Origin: Sutterella sp047777475
Lineage (GTDB): Bacteria > Pseudomonadota > Gammaproteobacteria > Burkholderiales > Burkholderiaceae_F
Direction: 5' to 3'
DNA: 64,000 nucleotides
Assembly (NCBI GenBank): GCA_047777475.1
Contig: JBKEET010000004.1
Coordinates: 62,001 to 126,000, forward strand
The notes under the pieces were generated by a model. That model was not told where the DNA came from. It was given only the letters and a program-made list of their open reading frames with translations, and did no database searches. Both the position numbers and the translations under genes were made by a program. Shown here in pieces: positions 17,839 through 26,500 of this stretch. Numbering within the stretch: position 1 is the first letter of the stretch; every line of letters begins with the position of its first letter.

Positions 17839-18303
17839 CTACCAGGGAAAGCCCCAAAAGGGAGGCCCCCAGAAGCCGCCGTGGTCGACGTAAAGCTCCA
17901 TCTGGCGGCGTTCGAACTCGGCCTGCGCGGCGCGGCGCTGCGCGCGCTCGAGGGCGTACTGGAGGTCGGTTTCAAGACCCGGCGCGTCCTTGGGACGATT
18001 GAGGTTGACCGTCAGCCCGCCCTTGAGGTCGCAGATCTCGACGCGGTCGGCCGTCTGGGCCGTCGCGCCGCTCTTCCAGGTGGCGCGGTAGCCGGGCACG
18101 TTGGCGCAGCGTCCCGGGACCCGGTTCTTCTTCAGGTCGTCTTCGGGATATTCGATGGAAACGGGCGCAATGCCGTAGATCACCTGGCCGGTGAGGTCGG
18201 TGACCGTGGCGCCTTCGGGCGTGCTCTGCACCGTCACGTAAGTGCTGCAGCCCGCCAGCAGGAGAGCGGCAAGCGGAGCGATCAGGATCAATTTGCACTT
18301 CAT
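17839..18303 (-). CDS. Lipoprotein with PEGA-like segment
   Basis: This is a 154-residue lipoprotein whose signal peptide ends in the lipobox LLLAGC (Cys19). The mature part begins with STYVTVQSTPEGATVTDLTG, a PEGA-type beta sandwich often seen in surface proteins. It ends in an Arg/Gln/Glu-rich helix and an unusual Trp/Gly/Pro-rich tail (GGFWGPPFWGFPW). The residue after Cys is Ser, which by the E. coli +2 rule favours transport to the outer membrane. Function unknown; the tail resembles adhesive or periplasmic contact regions only by composition. Confidence 0.8.
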   Translation of the reverse strand: MKCKLILIAPLAALLLAGCSTYVTVQSTPEGATVTDLTGQVIYGIAPVSIEYPEDDLKKNRVPGRCANVPGYRATWKSGATAQTADRVEICDLKGGLTVNLNRPKDAPGLETDLQYALERAQRRAAQAEFERRQMELYVDHGGFWGPPFWGFPW

Positions 18304-18365
18304 GGCTTTGCCTCGGAAAGGCCTTGGATACTTCGCATTGTAGCGAATATGTTTTCTTTTTCCAT

Positions 18366-18400
18366 GAAAAAGGGCGCGCCGCAGATAAGCGGCGCGCCCT
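18366..18400 (-). terminator. Rho-independent terminator after the amidohydrolase
   Basis: A perfect 12-bp stem AGGGCGCGCCGC/GCGGCGCGCCCT has an AGATAA loop. On the minus strand it is followed by TTTTTCAT. It lies about 32 bases beyond the amidohydrolase stop. Confidence 0.85.
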
Positions 18401-18432
18401 CTGGAAAGCGCTCCCGAATCACTCGGGGATGC

Positions 18433-19839
18433 TTACGGAATGAAGCGCTCGGGTTCGGGCGAGGCGAATTCCGTGATGATCGTCGGATAGCCGAGCGACT
18501 CGACGTGCGCCTTGCCCGCCTCGGTGGTGATGACGGTCATGCCCTTGCCGGTCACGCTGCCGTTCTTCATGACGGTGCGCCCGCCGACGATCGTCTCGAT
18601 CGCCTTCTGGCGCTCTGCGTCGAAGACCGTGATGTCGGCGGCGGCGCCGTCGCTCAGGTGGCCGCGGTCCTTGAGGCGCAGGTGGCGCGCCGGGTTGACG
18701 CTTGTCTTCACGACGAACTCGGGCATCGTGAGGGCGCCGAAGCGCACGAGCGAGAGGCCGACGGCGATCTGCACGTTGCGCGGGATGCAGCCGCCGTCCG
18801 TGGAGATGGCGTCGACGACGAAGCTGCCGTCGCTGCGCTTGGCCTGCGCGATCACGAAGCGCGAGAGCGCGGGGTTCACCGGGAAGCTGCCGGCGCCCTT
18901 GTGATGATTCTTTTCGAAGAGGGCGAGCGCCTCTTCGCCCTCGGTGAGCACCGAGGTGAAGCCGTTGTCGGCAATGTAGAAGCACTGGTGGCGCAGGATC
19001 GCCTGCTTGATGCCCTGCGCATCGGGCGTGAGCCCGAAGGTCTTGAGGCAGGTCTGCGTGACGTGGTCGGTCACCTGGCCGTTCTCGTCGCAGTCGAGCA
19101 CGGTGCCGTTGTTGGGGCTGACGTAAGCCTCGCACCAGATGCTCGGATGCTCGCGGAGCATCTTGAGGGCTTCCAAGGCCTCGTCGAGCACCGGATTGAC
19201 GCGGCCGCGGCAGTAAGCGTTGATGTGGGCGAGATGGAGCTTCGCGTCACCGCAGCGCTCGATCACCTCGCGCATGCCGAGGATGTTGGAGCCCGCGGTG
19301 AGCGAGCCCGCGTGCCAGGCGACGTAGGCGCCCATGTCGTTGGCGGTGCGCACCAGCGCCTCGCTCGTCTCGAGCGGCAGCGGCCAGTGGCCGCCCATGA
19401 TCTTGACGCCGATCGCGCCCTTGGCGACGCTCTCGGAAACGAAGCGCTCGAGCGCCTTCCGGTCGGGCGTCATCGTGCCGCAGTGCTTCATGGGCGAAAA
19501 GCCTTCGAGCATGGCGACGTTGATGCCCGCGCCGACGCTGCGGCCCGTGTCGAGGATCTCGTCGACGGGCCCCGCCATGTCGAGGCAGGTCGTCACGCCG
19601 GCCAGGGCGGCCATGCGCGTGCCGTAGCTCGAGCCGAACATGCTGCCGAGGTGAAGGTGCGGGTCGATCATGCCAGGCATCAGCACGAGCCCGCTCAGAT
19701 CCTCGGTTTCCTTGGCCTCGCCCTTGAGCGCCGGCCCGACGGCGGCAATGCGCCCGCCGGCAACGGCTACGTCCATGACGCCGTCGCGGCGGTTCACCGG
19801 GTCAACGACGCGTGCATTCTTTAAAAGCCTGTCCCACAT
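18433..19839 (-). CDS. Amidohydrolase-family metallohydrolase
   Basis: This is a 468-residue TIM-barrel hydrolase with a small beta domain at both ends. The metal site is visible as HxH in GMIDPHLHLG, the putative bridging Lys in GAIGVKIMG, His in YVAWHAGS and LHLAHINA, and Asp in VDAISTDGG. The overall pattern is dihydroorotase- or dihydropyrimidinase-like, but the substrate loops differ and no pyrimidine gene is adjacent, so the substrate is open. It is a single-gene unit: a terminator follows and a 140-base promoter gap precedes it. The family is certain; the reaction is unassigned. Confidence 0.88.
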   Translation of the reverse strand: MWDRLLKNARVVDPVNRRDGVMDVAVAGGRIAAVGPALKGEAKETEDLSGLVLMPGMIDPHLHLGSMFGSSYGTRMAALAGVTTCLDMAGPVDEILDTGRSVGAGINVAMLEGFSPMKHCGTMTPDRKALERFVSESVAKGAIGVKIMGGHWPLPLETSEALVRTANDMGAYVAWHAGSLTAGSNILGMREVIERCGDAKLHLAHINAYCRGRVNPVLDEALEALKMLREHPSIWCEAYVSPNNGTVLDCDENGQVTDHVTQTCLKTFGLTPDAQGIKQAILRHQCFYIADNGFTSVLTEGEEALALFEKNHHKGAGSFPVNPALSRFVIAQAKRSDGSFVVDAISTDGGCIPRNVQIAVGLSLVRFGALTMPEFVVKTSVNPARHLRLKDRGHLSDGAAADITVFDAERQKAIETIVGGRTVMKNGSVTGKGMTVITTEAGKAHVESLGYPTIITEFASPEPERFIP

Positions 19840-19982
19840 AGAAGTCTCCTCTTTCTGCTGTGAAAACTGATTCGGCGCAGGGCGGTCAGCCTGCGGCCGA
19901 AACCCCTGCCATTATAGTGCCCGAAGCATCGGTTAAGCCCGGAAATCGGCTCCGCGGCAGGGAAACTTCTGAGACGGGCGCG

Positions 19983-20798
19983 CTATTTGATGGTGTCGAG
20001 CAGCGATTTGGCCGGATAGCCGAGCGTCTGCACGGCGATGACGTCCTCGCCCGCGGGGAGCCGCAGGGTCTTCTGCAGCTTCACGCGGTCGAACCCGGTG
20101 CGCGAGACGCACGCGAGGCCCATCGCCGCGGCGGCCATGTAAACGGCCTGGATTTTCACGCCCGCGTCGAGGATCATCGAGCGGGTGCGCATCTCCTCGA
20201 GCTTCTGCGGCGACCAGGAAGCGCTCTTGATGCGCGAGGCGACGGTTTCGCCGAGCCGCGCGACCCAGGTTTCGGTGCGGCGCCGGTTGCTGACGTAAAC
20301 GAGGTGGACGGGGGCGATGCGCAGGCTCGGCTGCGCGAAGATCGAGTCGGCGCGCACGTCCCGCAGGTCGCAGAAGATGAGGCCGTTTTTCTCGGGCACC
20401 CAGCGCCAGATGCCGTTCGACTTGAGGAGGTAGATTTCGATCTCGCGCCAGTCGAGCGCGGAGGGCGTCGTGCGCCGGCCGTTGGCGCGGGTGATGCCGT
20501 CGGCGGCCCAGAGCACCGTGGCCATGTCCTGGTCGGTGAGCGGCTCGTCGCTGAACATGCGCTGCGAGCGGCGGGCGCGGAACGCATCCGACAGGCTCAT
20601 GTCAAGCTCGCGGGGTGCGGGCAGGGCGCGGAAGACGACGTGCGAGTCGTCCTTGCCGAAGCGGGTTTCGAGCACGCCCATGACGTCCTCGAAGCGGCTG
20701 CCGAAATGCGAGACGCGCTCGTCGACCCCCTGGCGGAACTGCCTCGTGAGGTCGGCCACCGAACGGCGGATTTGGTAAAACGATTTTCTTGCGGACAT
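19983..20798 (-). CDS. SagB/ThcOx-type nitroreductase-fold dehydrogenase
   Basis: This is a 271-residue FMN-dependent oxidoreductase of the nitroreductase fold. I chose the ATG at 20798 because the 25 codons before it are basic and unlike the family. The family start appears as SDAFRARRSQRMFSDEPLTDQDMATVLWAADG, and the C-terminal part contains the helix AGVKIQAVYMAAAAMGLA and the closing AVQTLGYP. SagB proteins oxidise azolines in peptide natural products, but lone genes like this one are probably general nitro- or quinone-reductases. It has no cyclodehydratase neighbour and is divergent from a small HTH protein. Confidence 0.78.
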   Translation of the reverse strand: MSARKSFYQIRRSVADLTRQFRQGVDERVSHFGSRFEDVMGVLETRFGKDDSHVVFRALPAPRELDMSLSDAFRARRSQRMFSDEPLTDQDMATVLWAADGITRANGRRTTPSALDWREIEIYLLKSNGIWRWVPEKNGLIFCDLRDVRADSIFAQPSLRIAPVHLVYVSNRRRTETWVARLGETVASRIKSASWSPQKLEEMRTRSMILDAGVKIQAVYMAAAAMGLACVSRTGFDRVKLQKTLRLPAGEDVIAVQTLGYPAKSLLDTIK

Positions 20799-20940
20799 AT
20801 CTCTTTCACTCTTTTTCTTAGCTTTTTTGCGGAGGCAAGAAAAGGCGCTTTGCGCCGGATATAACCGCCGCAAAGCGTCCTTGGGCCCTAGTTTAAAATA
20901 CTTCGCGCTTTTTTATTTTTTTTGAAAAGGGGCAGGCAAT

Positions 20941-21279
20941 ATGGCGCGACTGAGCGAAAGCCGCGAAGGCGGCGAAACGGTGTTCACGCTCCGCGTGGAC
21001 GGCGCTCATGCGCGCGCCGTGCGCAGCATGCTCGAAGGGATTGCGGCGCTGCTGCCGCAGCAGGAGGCCGAAGAAGCCGCGCCCGGGCAGACGCCCGGGC
21101 AGGCCCTGAGGGAGCTCAGGCGCGAGCGCGGCCTTTCGCAGGCCGCCCTCGCGAGAAAGATCGGCGTCACGCAGATGCGCGTTTCCGATATGGAGCAGGG
21201 CGTGCGCCCCATCTCCGCCGAGACGGCGGGACGCATCGCCGAGGCGTTCGGCGTTTCGGCCAAGCCTTTTCTGAGCTGA
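20941..21279 (+). CDS. Small XRE-family helix-turn-helix protein
   Basis: This is a 112-residue protein with a Cro/C1-type HTH at about residues 52-105 (ALRELRRERGLSQAALARKIGVTQMRVSDMEQG). The N-terminal 45 residues resemble the dimerisation strand and helix seen in antitoxins. A purine-rich AAAAGGGGCAGGCAAT precedes the ATG. No toxin-like gene is adjacent: the left neighbour is the divergent SagB-like gene and the right one is convergent nsrR, 3 bases away. It may repress its own promoter or the divergent oxidoreductase gene; this is inference. Confidence 0.8.
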   Translation: MARLSESREGGETVFTLRVDGAHARAVRSMLEGIAALLPQQEAEEAAPGQTPGQALRELRRERGLSQAALARKIGVTQMRVSDMEQGVRPISAETAGRIAEAFGVSAKPFLS

Positions 21280-21282
21280 GCT

Positions 21283-21798
21283 TCACTGCGCCATCGCCGA
21301 GCGGCGGCGGCGCGGCTTGATGATCAGGCTGCTCGAGCGGCTTGCGCGCTTGGCGGCGGAGATCTCCTCGCGGTTGAGCTTGGCGATCATGGCCACGGCG
21401 GCCGGCGACTCGGTGATGGAGGCCAGCGTGTACTTGTTGAGCTGATCGTAGAAGGCCTCCTTGGCCTCCGCGACGATCGAGCGCACCTCGCAGCCCGAAT
21501 ACATCGTGCAGTGCGGCACATGGCACTCGATGAGCGGCTGATCGCCCTCGAGCTCGCGCACCAGGTCGCCGATGCGGTAGGCGCTCGGATCCCTCGCCAG
21601 GGACAGGCCGCCGGAGCGGCCGCGGTGCGAGCGAATCCAGCCTTTCACGCTCATGAAGTGAGCGACCTTGACGATGTGGTTGCGCGACCAGTTGAAGCTT
21701 TCGGCCAGCTTGCTGACCGTGACGTAAGTCGTGCGGTCCTTGTACGTGAGATACATCAGGACGCGCAGGCTAAGATCCGTGAATCGTGTCAGATGCAT
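21283..21798 (-). CDS. nsrR: Rrf2-family nitric-oxide-sensing repressor NsrR
   Basis: This is a 171-residue Fe-S transcription factor. The winged HTH (MHLTRFTDLSLRVLMYLTY through SRNHIVKVAHFMSVKGWIRSHRGRSGGLSL) matches NsrR closely. The three cluster-binding Cys are present as C92-X4-C97-X5-C103. In characterised NsrR proteins NO destroys the cluster and releases genes for NO detoxification. The C-terminal extension is unusually basic (RASRSS, KPRRRRS). A reductase that looks like the flavohaemoglobin C-terminus lies upstream on the same strand and is the likely target. IscR is ruled out by the Cys spacing and length. Confidence 0.85.
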   Translation of the reverse strand: MHLTRFTDLSLRVLMYLTYKDRTTYVTVSKLAESFNWSRNHIVKVAHFMSVKGWIRSHRGRSGGLSLARDPSAYRIGDLVRELEGDQPLIECHVPHCTMYSGCEVRSIVAEAKEAFYDQLNKYTLASITESPAAVAMIAKLNREEISAAKRASRSSSLIIKPRRRRSAMAQ

Positions 21799-21991
21799 AT
21801 ATCGTCCTCGCGAAAATGCCGTGAGCGCAAGGCTCGCGGATTGTCAATCAATATTGTTGTTATCGTTCAGCGCGGGGGACCATCCGACCTCTGTTCAGGG
21901 TCTCTTTCCCGAATGATCCAAAAATTCGGGCTGAATGCCCGGTCAGCAGAACCGCGTCCGGGGGAGTGCGCGGTGCCGCTGAACGGTATTC

Positions 21992-22765
21992 TCAGCTGTT
22001 GTCATCTCCGTCGATGCACAGCATGTGAATGCGGGAAGCTTTTGTGCCGAGCCTTGCCAGGCCCTTGGAGAGCTCCTCTATGAACTTCAGGCCTCCGCAG
22101 ATGTAATAGTCTGCTTCGGGGTTAAGGCAGGCCGAGCCGATCGAGCCGATCGTGATCTCGCCCGCAAGCGTGTAGTCCACGCCGGCCGTCTCGGTGTTGA
22201 GCGGGTCGGTGTAGAACACCGTGAGCGAGCCGTTGGGCAGTCGCTTCGCAATGGCCTTGAGGTCGTCGCGCAGCGGGAAGAACACGCCGTTGACGGTGCT
22301 GTAGAACGTGTCCACGGAGCGCATCGGCTGTTCGGTCGAGAGCTCGCTCAGCATGGCGACCAGCGCGCTCACGCCGAGTCCTTCGGCGATGAGCACCACC
22401 GGGGATTCCAGCGGGTCGATCACAAAATCGCCCATCGGTTCGGAAAGCTCGACCGTGTCGCCGATCTTGAGCCGGTCGAAGAAGCCGTTGACGCCGGTCA
22501 CCGACGGCAGCTCGTCCGTTTCCACCGTCAGGCGCAGCAGCACGCTGTTGGCCGAACAGGAAATGATGTACTTGAGCGGGTGGTCGATGCCGGGCATCTT
22601 GACGGCCATGTACTGGCCGGCGCGGTATGCAGGCAGCGGCTTGCCGTCGGCCGCCTTGAAGTAAAAGCTCGTGACGGCGCGGCTTTCGGGAATGCGGTTG
22701 ATGAGCCTGTAGGGCCTCCAGCCTTTCGGAGCCGAAGCGGCGCATACAGCATTCGTGGTCTTCAT
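21992..22765 (-). CDS. Flavohaemoglobin-type ferredoxin-NADP reductase domain without globin
   Basis: This 257-residue protein aligns by eye with the reductase half of Hmp from its first residues (GWRPYRLINRIPESRAVTSFYFKAADG, then YRAGQYMAVKMPG). No globin domain is encoded before it, and the ATG at 22765 has upstream stops and a clear promoter gap. Key cofactor motifs are altered: the FAD motif RxYS reads LKYIIS, and the NAD loop GxGxTP reads EGLGVSAL, so flavin or nucleotide binding may be weakened. The C-terminal YICGGLKFIEELSKGLARLG is retained. Its place beside nsrR suggests a role in NO response, perhaps feeding electrons to a separate globin. Confidence 0.75.
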   Translation of the reverse strand: MKTTNAVCAASAPKGWRPYRLINRIPESRAVTSFYFKAADGKPLPAYRAGQYMAVKMPGIDHPLKYIISCSANSVLLRLTVETDELPSVTGVNGFFDRLKIGDTVELSEPMGDFVIDPLESPVVLIAEGLGVSALVAMLSELSTEQPMRSVDTFYSTVNGVFFPLRDDLKAIAKRLPNGSLTVFYTDPLNTETAGVDYTLAGEITIGSIGSACLNPEADYYICGGLKFIEELSKGLARLGTKASRIHMLCIDGDDNS

Positions 22766-23150
22766 AAAGCCTCCTTATGGGAGCGGTGATGCCGGCCGGG
22801 CTGTCGGTTCTGGTTCAGGATCGGGAACCCGTGCGGCTTTCCCTCCTTGTTTTCTTAACTCTATTGTACGTTTTAAATCCATGGAAAAGTAAGATTTTTT
22901 CGATAAATTTGTCCCTAAGCCACGAAATACTGCAAAAAAAGTAAAAATAATTGTTTGGCCCTGATTCCGCTTGATTTCATTGGATTTCCGGAGATGCCAG
23001 TTTTGCCGCCTTTTATGGGTGCGGGAATCGGCTGCCGCTTATGGCTGACAGACGGCATTTTTGAAAATCGGCATCGGAAATAAAGCAAAAGCCCGCGGGG
23101 GCGGGCAAACGCCCCCGCGGGCTCTATGACGCTTTTCCTCTTCGGGGTGT
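22766..23150. other. AT-rich intergenic region upstream of the Hmp-like reductase
   Basis: About 385 bases contain no gene. The left part is the promoter region of the reductase. The sequence TTTTAAATCCAT at 22871-22882 sits in an imperfect dyad (22864-22886) that loosely resembles an NsrR operator, but the left half is poor. The right end holds the terminator of the M20 peptidase gene. Confidence 0.35.
23087..23123 (-). terminator. Rho-independent terminator after the M20 peptidase
   Basis: A perfect 14-bp stem AGCCCGCGGGGGCG/CGCCCCCGCGGGCT is followed, on the minus strand, by TTTGCTTTATTTCC. It lies about 30 bases beyond the stop. Confidence 0.85.
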
Positions 23151-23151
23151 C

Positions 23152-24426
23152 TTACGGACGCACCGGAAGCTCGGGCGCGGCGCCTTCGGTGCCGACGAGG
23201 GCGAGCGCGGTGAGCAGCACGAGCTGCGGGCCCTGCTCGATATGGTCGAAGATGAAGCTTTCGCCGAGCGTGTGCGCACCCTTGCCGATGCCGCCCGAGG
23301 AGAGGCAGGTGGAAGGAATGCCGAGCGACATCGGCTTGTTCGCGTCGGTCGAGGAGGCCATGTACTTGGTGAGCTTGATGCCGAGCGCGCGCTGCGCGGC
23401 GCGCGAGCACTGCAGCACCGGGCAGTCGCCCGGGCGCATGCCGGCGGGGCGGCTGCCGATCTGCTCGAAGTTCACTTTGATCTTCAGCCCGTCGTCCGCG
23501 ATGCCCCAGCGGCGGTTTTCTTCCTCGGCGCCCGCCGTGAAGACGGCGAGGATTTTCTTTTCAAGCTTCAGCAGCTCGGCGTTGTCGATGCTGCGCATGT
23601 CCACTTCGACGCTGCACTGCGCGGCGATCGTGTTGACGCTCGTGCCGCCCTTGATGACGCCGACCGTGAAGGTCGTCTTCGGAGAAGAGGGCACTTCGGT
23701 GTCGGCCACCTTGGCGATCGCCCGGCCCATGGCGTGGATGGCCGAGGGGACCTTGCCGAAGGCCGCGTAGCTGTGGCCGCCCTTGCCCGACATCGTGACG
23801 CGCCAGCGGAGCGAGCCCGTGGCGCCGCAGAGCACGCGGCCGACGTCGCTCGAGTCCATGGCGATGAAGCCGTCGATATGGCGGCTGCCGTCGAAGAGCG
23901 CCTTCGAGCCGCGGATGTCGCCGTTGCCTTCCTCGCCGACGGTGCCGACGAAAAGCAGGTCGCCCTCGGTCTCGATCTTCTGGTCGCGCAGGCAGCGCAG
24001 GATCTGCATCATCGAGCGCAGGTTCGAGCAGTTGTCGCCGAGGCCGGGGCCGAAATACTCGCCGTCCTTCTCATGAACCGTGCAGTCCGTGCCTTCGGGG
24101 AAAACGGTGTCCATGTGCGCGCCGAGGGCGAGCACCGGCCCCTTGCCGCCGAGGCGGCCCGGGCGGCGCCCGACGACGTTGCCGATGGGGTCGATGACGA
24201 CGTCCGTGAGGCCGTACTCCTTCATGAGCCGCGCGATTTCCTTGGCGCGGACTTCCTCGTGGAACGTCGGCGAGGGGATTTCGCAGAGGCGGATCTGCTC
24301 GCTCTTGGCAAAGCCGGCCTCGTCGGCGGCCTGCTTCATGGCAGCCTGCACCTTGGGCAGACGGAAGATTTTTTCAACCTTGGCGGCAATCGCTTCTGAA
24401 AGCGGCGGAACGGCAGATTCACTCAT
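23152..24426 (-). CDS. M20-family metallopeptidase
   Basis: This is a 424-residue zinc peptidase of the M20/M25/M40 group. The di-zinc site is visible: His in GAHMDTVFP, Asp in GLGDNCSNL, Glu-Glu in GTVGEEGNGD, Asp in AMDSSD and His near the end in GKGAHTLGESF. The dimerisation domain lies between about residues 215 and 330. Relatives are carboxypeptidases or tripeptidases and amidohydrolases, and exact specificity is not predictable. It is distinct from the PepT gene in this window. It lies 30 bases downstream of the transporter gene and probably shares its transcript, which would fit uptake and breakdown of peptides or acyl-amino acids. Confidence 0.85.
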   Translation of the reverse strand: MSESAVPPLSEAIAAKVEKIFRLPKVQAAMKQAADEAGFAKSEQIRLCEIPSPTFHEEVRAKEIARLMKEYGLTDVVIDPIGNVVGRRPGRLGGKGPVLALGAHMDTVFPEGTDCTVHEKDGEYFGPGLGDNCSNLRSMMQILRCLRDQKIETEGDLLFVGTVGEEGNGDIRGSKALFDGSRHIDGFIAMDSSDVGRVLCGATGSLRWRVTMSGKGGHSYAAFGKVPSAIHAMGRAIAKVADTEVPSSPKTTFTVGVIKGGTSVNTIAAQCSVEVDMRSIDNAELLKLEKKILAVFTAGAEEENRRWGIADDGLKIKVNFEQIGSRPAGMRPGDCPVLQCSRAAQRALGIKLTKYMASSTDANKPMSLGIPSTCLSSGGIGKGAHTLGESFIFDHIEQGPQLVLLTALALVGTEGAAPELPVRP

Positions 24427-24456
24427 AACGTGTCCTCACTCGAAAAGGGCCCGGCG

Positions 24457-26139
24457 CTAGGGAGCGGCGTAGGGCCAGAGAAAAAACAGGATCAGCTGAC
24501 CGGTCAGGATCCTCAGCAGCAGCGAGAGCGGGTAGACCGTCGAGTAGGCGACGGCCGACGAGTTCTGGCGCGAGAGCGACGAGGCGTAGAGCAGCACCGG
24601 GGAATCGGTGGTCGCGCCCGCGAGCAGGCCGAGAATGCTGTGGTAGTTGAGGCGGAAGAAGCGCCGTGCGGCGATGCCGACGGCAAGAACGGGAATGACG
24701 GTGATCAGCAGGCCGAGCGCGACGTAGAGCAGGCCGTTGCCGTTGACCATCGCGTCGACGACGTCGGGGCCGGCCGCAATGCCGATGCTCGCGAGGAAGA
24801 TCGTGATGCCGAAGTCGCGCATCATGAGGTTCGCCGACTCGGTCGTGTAGGAAATGAGCTTCGCGAGGCTGCCGTAGCGCCCGATGAAGAGGGCGGCGAT
24901 GAGCGCGCCGCCCGCCAGGCCGAGGCGCACCGTGCCGGGAAGCCCCGGGATGGGGATCGGAATGCTGCCGATCAGCATGCCGAGCGCGAGGCCGATGAAG
25001 ATCGTGAAGGTGTTGGGGATGCTGAGCCGCGCGCTCTTGTTGCCGAGCTTCGCCTCGAGGCGCTGGATCGACGCTTCGGGGCCCGTGCAGACGATCTGGT
25101 CGCCCACCTGCAGGTGCATGTCCGCGTAAGGGAAGAGCGTCATGCCCGAGCGGATCACGCGGGTGACGTTGAGGCCTTCGTAAAGCTCGATGCGCAGGTC
25201 CTTGAGCGGCACGCCGTTGTAGCGGCTGCGGGTGATGAGGATCATGCGCGTGACAAAGGGCGAGTCCTCCCGGCCGAAAGTGACGTCGTCGCGCAGCCGG
25301 CCGAAAAAGGCGGCGATCGGCGCCTTGTGCTCGGGCGCGGCGACGATGCGCAGCACCTCGCCCGTGCGGATCACGGAATTGGCGTTGGGAGAGAGCTCCT
25401 TGCCGTCCGAGAGGAGCCGCGAGCAGACGAAGGGCCGCCCGATGATGCCGCGGATCTCGCCGAGCTTAAGGCCGTCGAAGGCCTTGTTGACCGTTTCGAC
25501 GTTGAAGCTGATCGGCTCGTGGTAGAGCGCCCTTTCGCTGTTTTCCCATTCGCGGTCTTCCTGCGCGAGGTCAATGCGGAAGATCCGGCGGATCAGCTTG
25601 GCCGAGAGAATCGTGCCGAGGACGCCGAGCGGGTAGGCGCAGGCGTAGGCCACCGTGATGCTCTCGCCGCTGTAGTGCAGCATGTCGAGCATTTCCTGAG
25701 CGGCGCCGAGGCCCGGCGTGTTCGTGACGGCGCCGAAGTGCACGCCGAGCATCTGCGGCAGGGTGAGGCGTCCCTCGAGGAGGAAGAAGAGCGCCACGGT
25801 CACGATGATGCTGAGGAGCACGAGCACCGCGGTGAGCAGGTTGAGCAGAAGCCCTCCGCTCCTGAACGAGGAGAAAAAGGAGGGGCCCACCTGCAGGCCG
25901 ACGAAATAGACGAAGAGCGCCAGGCCGAAGTCGCGCATGAAGTTGAGGATGGTCTCGGGCGCCGAGAAGCCGAGCCAGCCGAAGAGGATGCCGACGAAAA
26001 AGACGGCCGTGACGCCGAGGCTCACGCCCGCGATTTTGATGCGCCCGCACTGCGAGCCGAGCGCGATGACCAGGGCATAGACGAAAATCACGTGAGCGGC
26101 GGAGCCGGAACTCGTGAAAAGTGATGTCAGCCAGTCCAT
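24457..26139 (-). CDS. AspT/YidE/YbjL-family aspartate:alanine exchanger-type transporter
   Basis: This is a 560-residue inner-membrane transporter of the aspartate:alanine exchanger (AAE) family. Two homologous membrane halves, about residues 15-185 and 385-555, each have the duplicated motif (GAVTNTPGLGAAQ in the first, GATTDSPVLLYA in the second). They flank two cytoplasmic TrkA-C (RCK-C) domains at about 205-370, one containing VGDQIVCTGPEAS. Characterised members exchange dicarboxylates or amino acids, such as aspartate for alanine or succinate. It is probably co-transcribed with the M20 peptidase that follows. The substrate is inferred only from family. Confidence 0.88.
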   Translation of the reverse strand: MDWLTSLFTSSGSAAHVIFVYALVIALGSQCGRIKIAGVSLGVTAVFFVGILFGWLGFSAPETILNFMRDFGLALFVYFVGLQVGPSFFSSFRSGGLLLNLLTAVLVLLSIIVTVALFFLLEGRLTLPQMLGVHFGAVTNTPGLGAAQEMLDMLHYSGESITVAYACAYPLGVLGTILSAKLIRRIFRIDLAQEDREWENSERALYHEPISFNVETVNKAFDGLKLGEIRGIIGRPFVCSRLLSDGKELSPNANSVIRTGEVLRIVAAPEHKAPIAAFFGRLRDDVTFGREDSPFVTRMILITRSRYNGVPLKDLRIELYEGLNVTRVIRSGMTLFPYADMHLQVGDQIVCTGPEASIQRLEAKLGNKSARLSIPNTFTIFIGLALGMLIGSIPIPIPGLPGTVRLGLAGGALIAALFIGRYGSLAKLISYTTESANLMMRDFGITIFLASIGIAAGPDVVDAMVNGNGLLYVALGLLITVIPVLAVGIAARRFFRLNYHSILGLLAGATTDSPVLLYASSLSRQNSSAVAYSTVYPLSLLLRILTGQLILFFLWPYAAP

Positions 26140-26500
26140 AGCGTTGAAAATCGAGAAAACAAAGGGCCTCTTATCTTAAGCGCACTCGGACTGTAAAGCA
26201 GGGCCGCGGGGCGCTCCACGTTAATTTCCCTGTGTCCGTCAGAAGTCTGCGGGTTAACCCTGAAGCTTTGGCAGAGCGAATCCGAAGATGCGCAGATGTA
26301 ACGGGATTATTCAGCCGCCTCTGCGGTGAAGTGCTCAGACGAACTTTTTCGAATCTTTAAAACCCCTGAGGCACATGGGCGTTTGAGCAGAATAATGGCC
26401 GCGGTAAAGAGCTTCTATTTACAAATAGAAACACTTACAGGAATTTGTTACATCTGATTTCGGTGAGGGTATACCCTAATCGGCGGCCAGTGTATATACT
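26140..26500. other. Intergenic region with two palindromes and a promoter
   Basis: No gene is seen here. The left part must hold the promoter of the minus-strand transporter. An 18-base palindrome TTCTATTTACAAATAGAA lies at 26413-26430. A 12-base perfect palindrome AGGGTATACCCT lies at 26466-26477, where the -35 region of the plus-strand -10 box TATACT (26495-26500) would be. Confidence 0.4.
26466..26500 (+). promoter_or_regulatory. Candidate operator and -10 box of the structured RNA
   Basis: AGGGTATACCCT (26466-26477) is a perfect palindrome. TATACT follows at 26495-26500, with 17 bases between. There is no good -35 hexamer, which would fit an activator- or repressor-bound promoter. The regulator is unknown. 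Confidence 0.35.
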
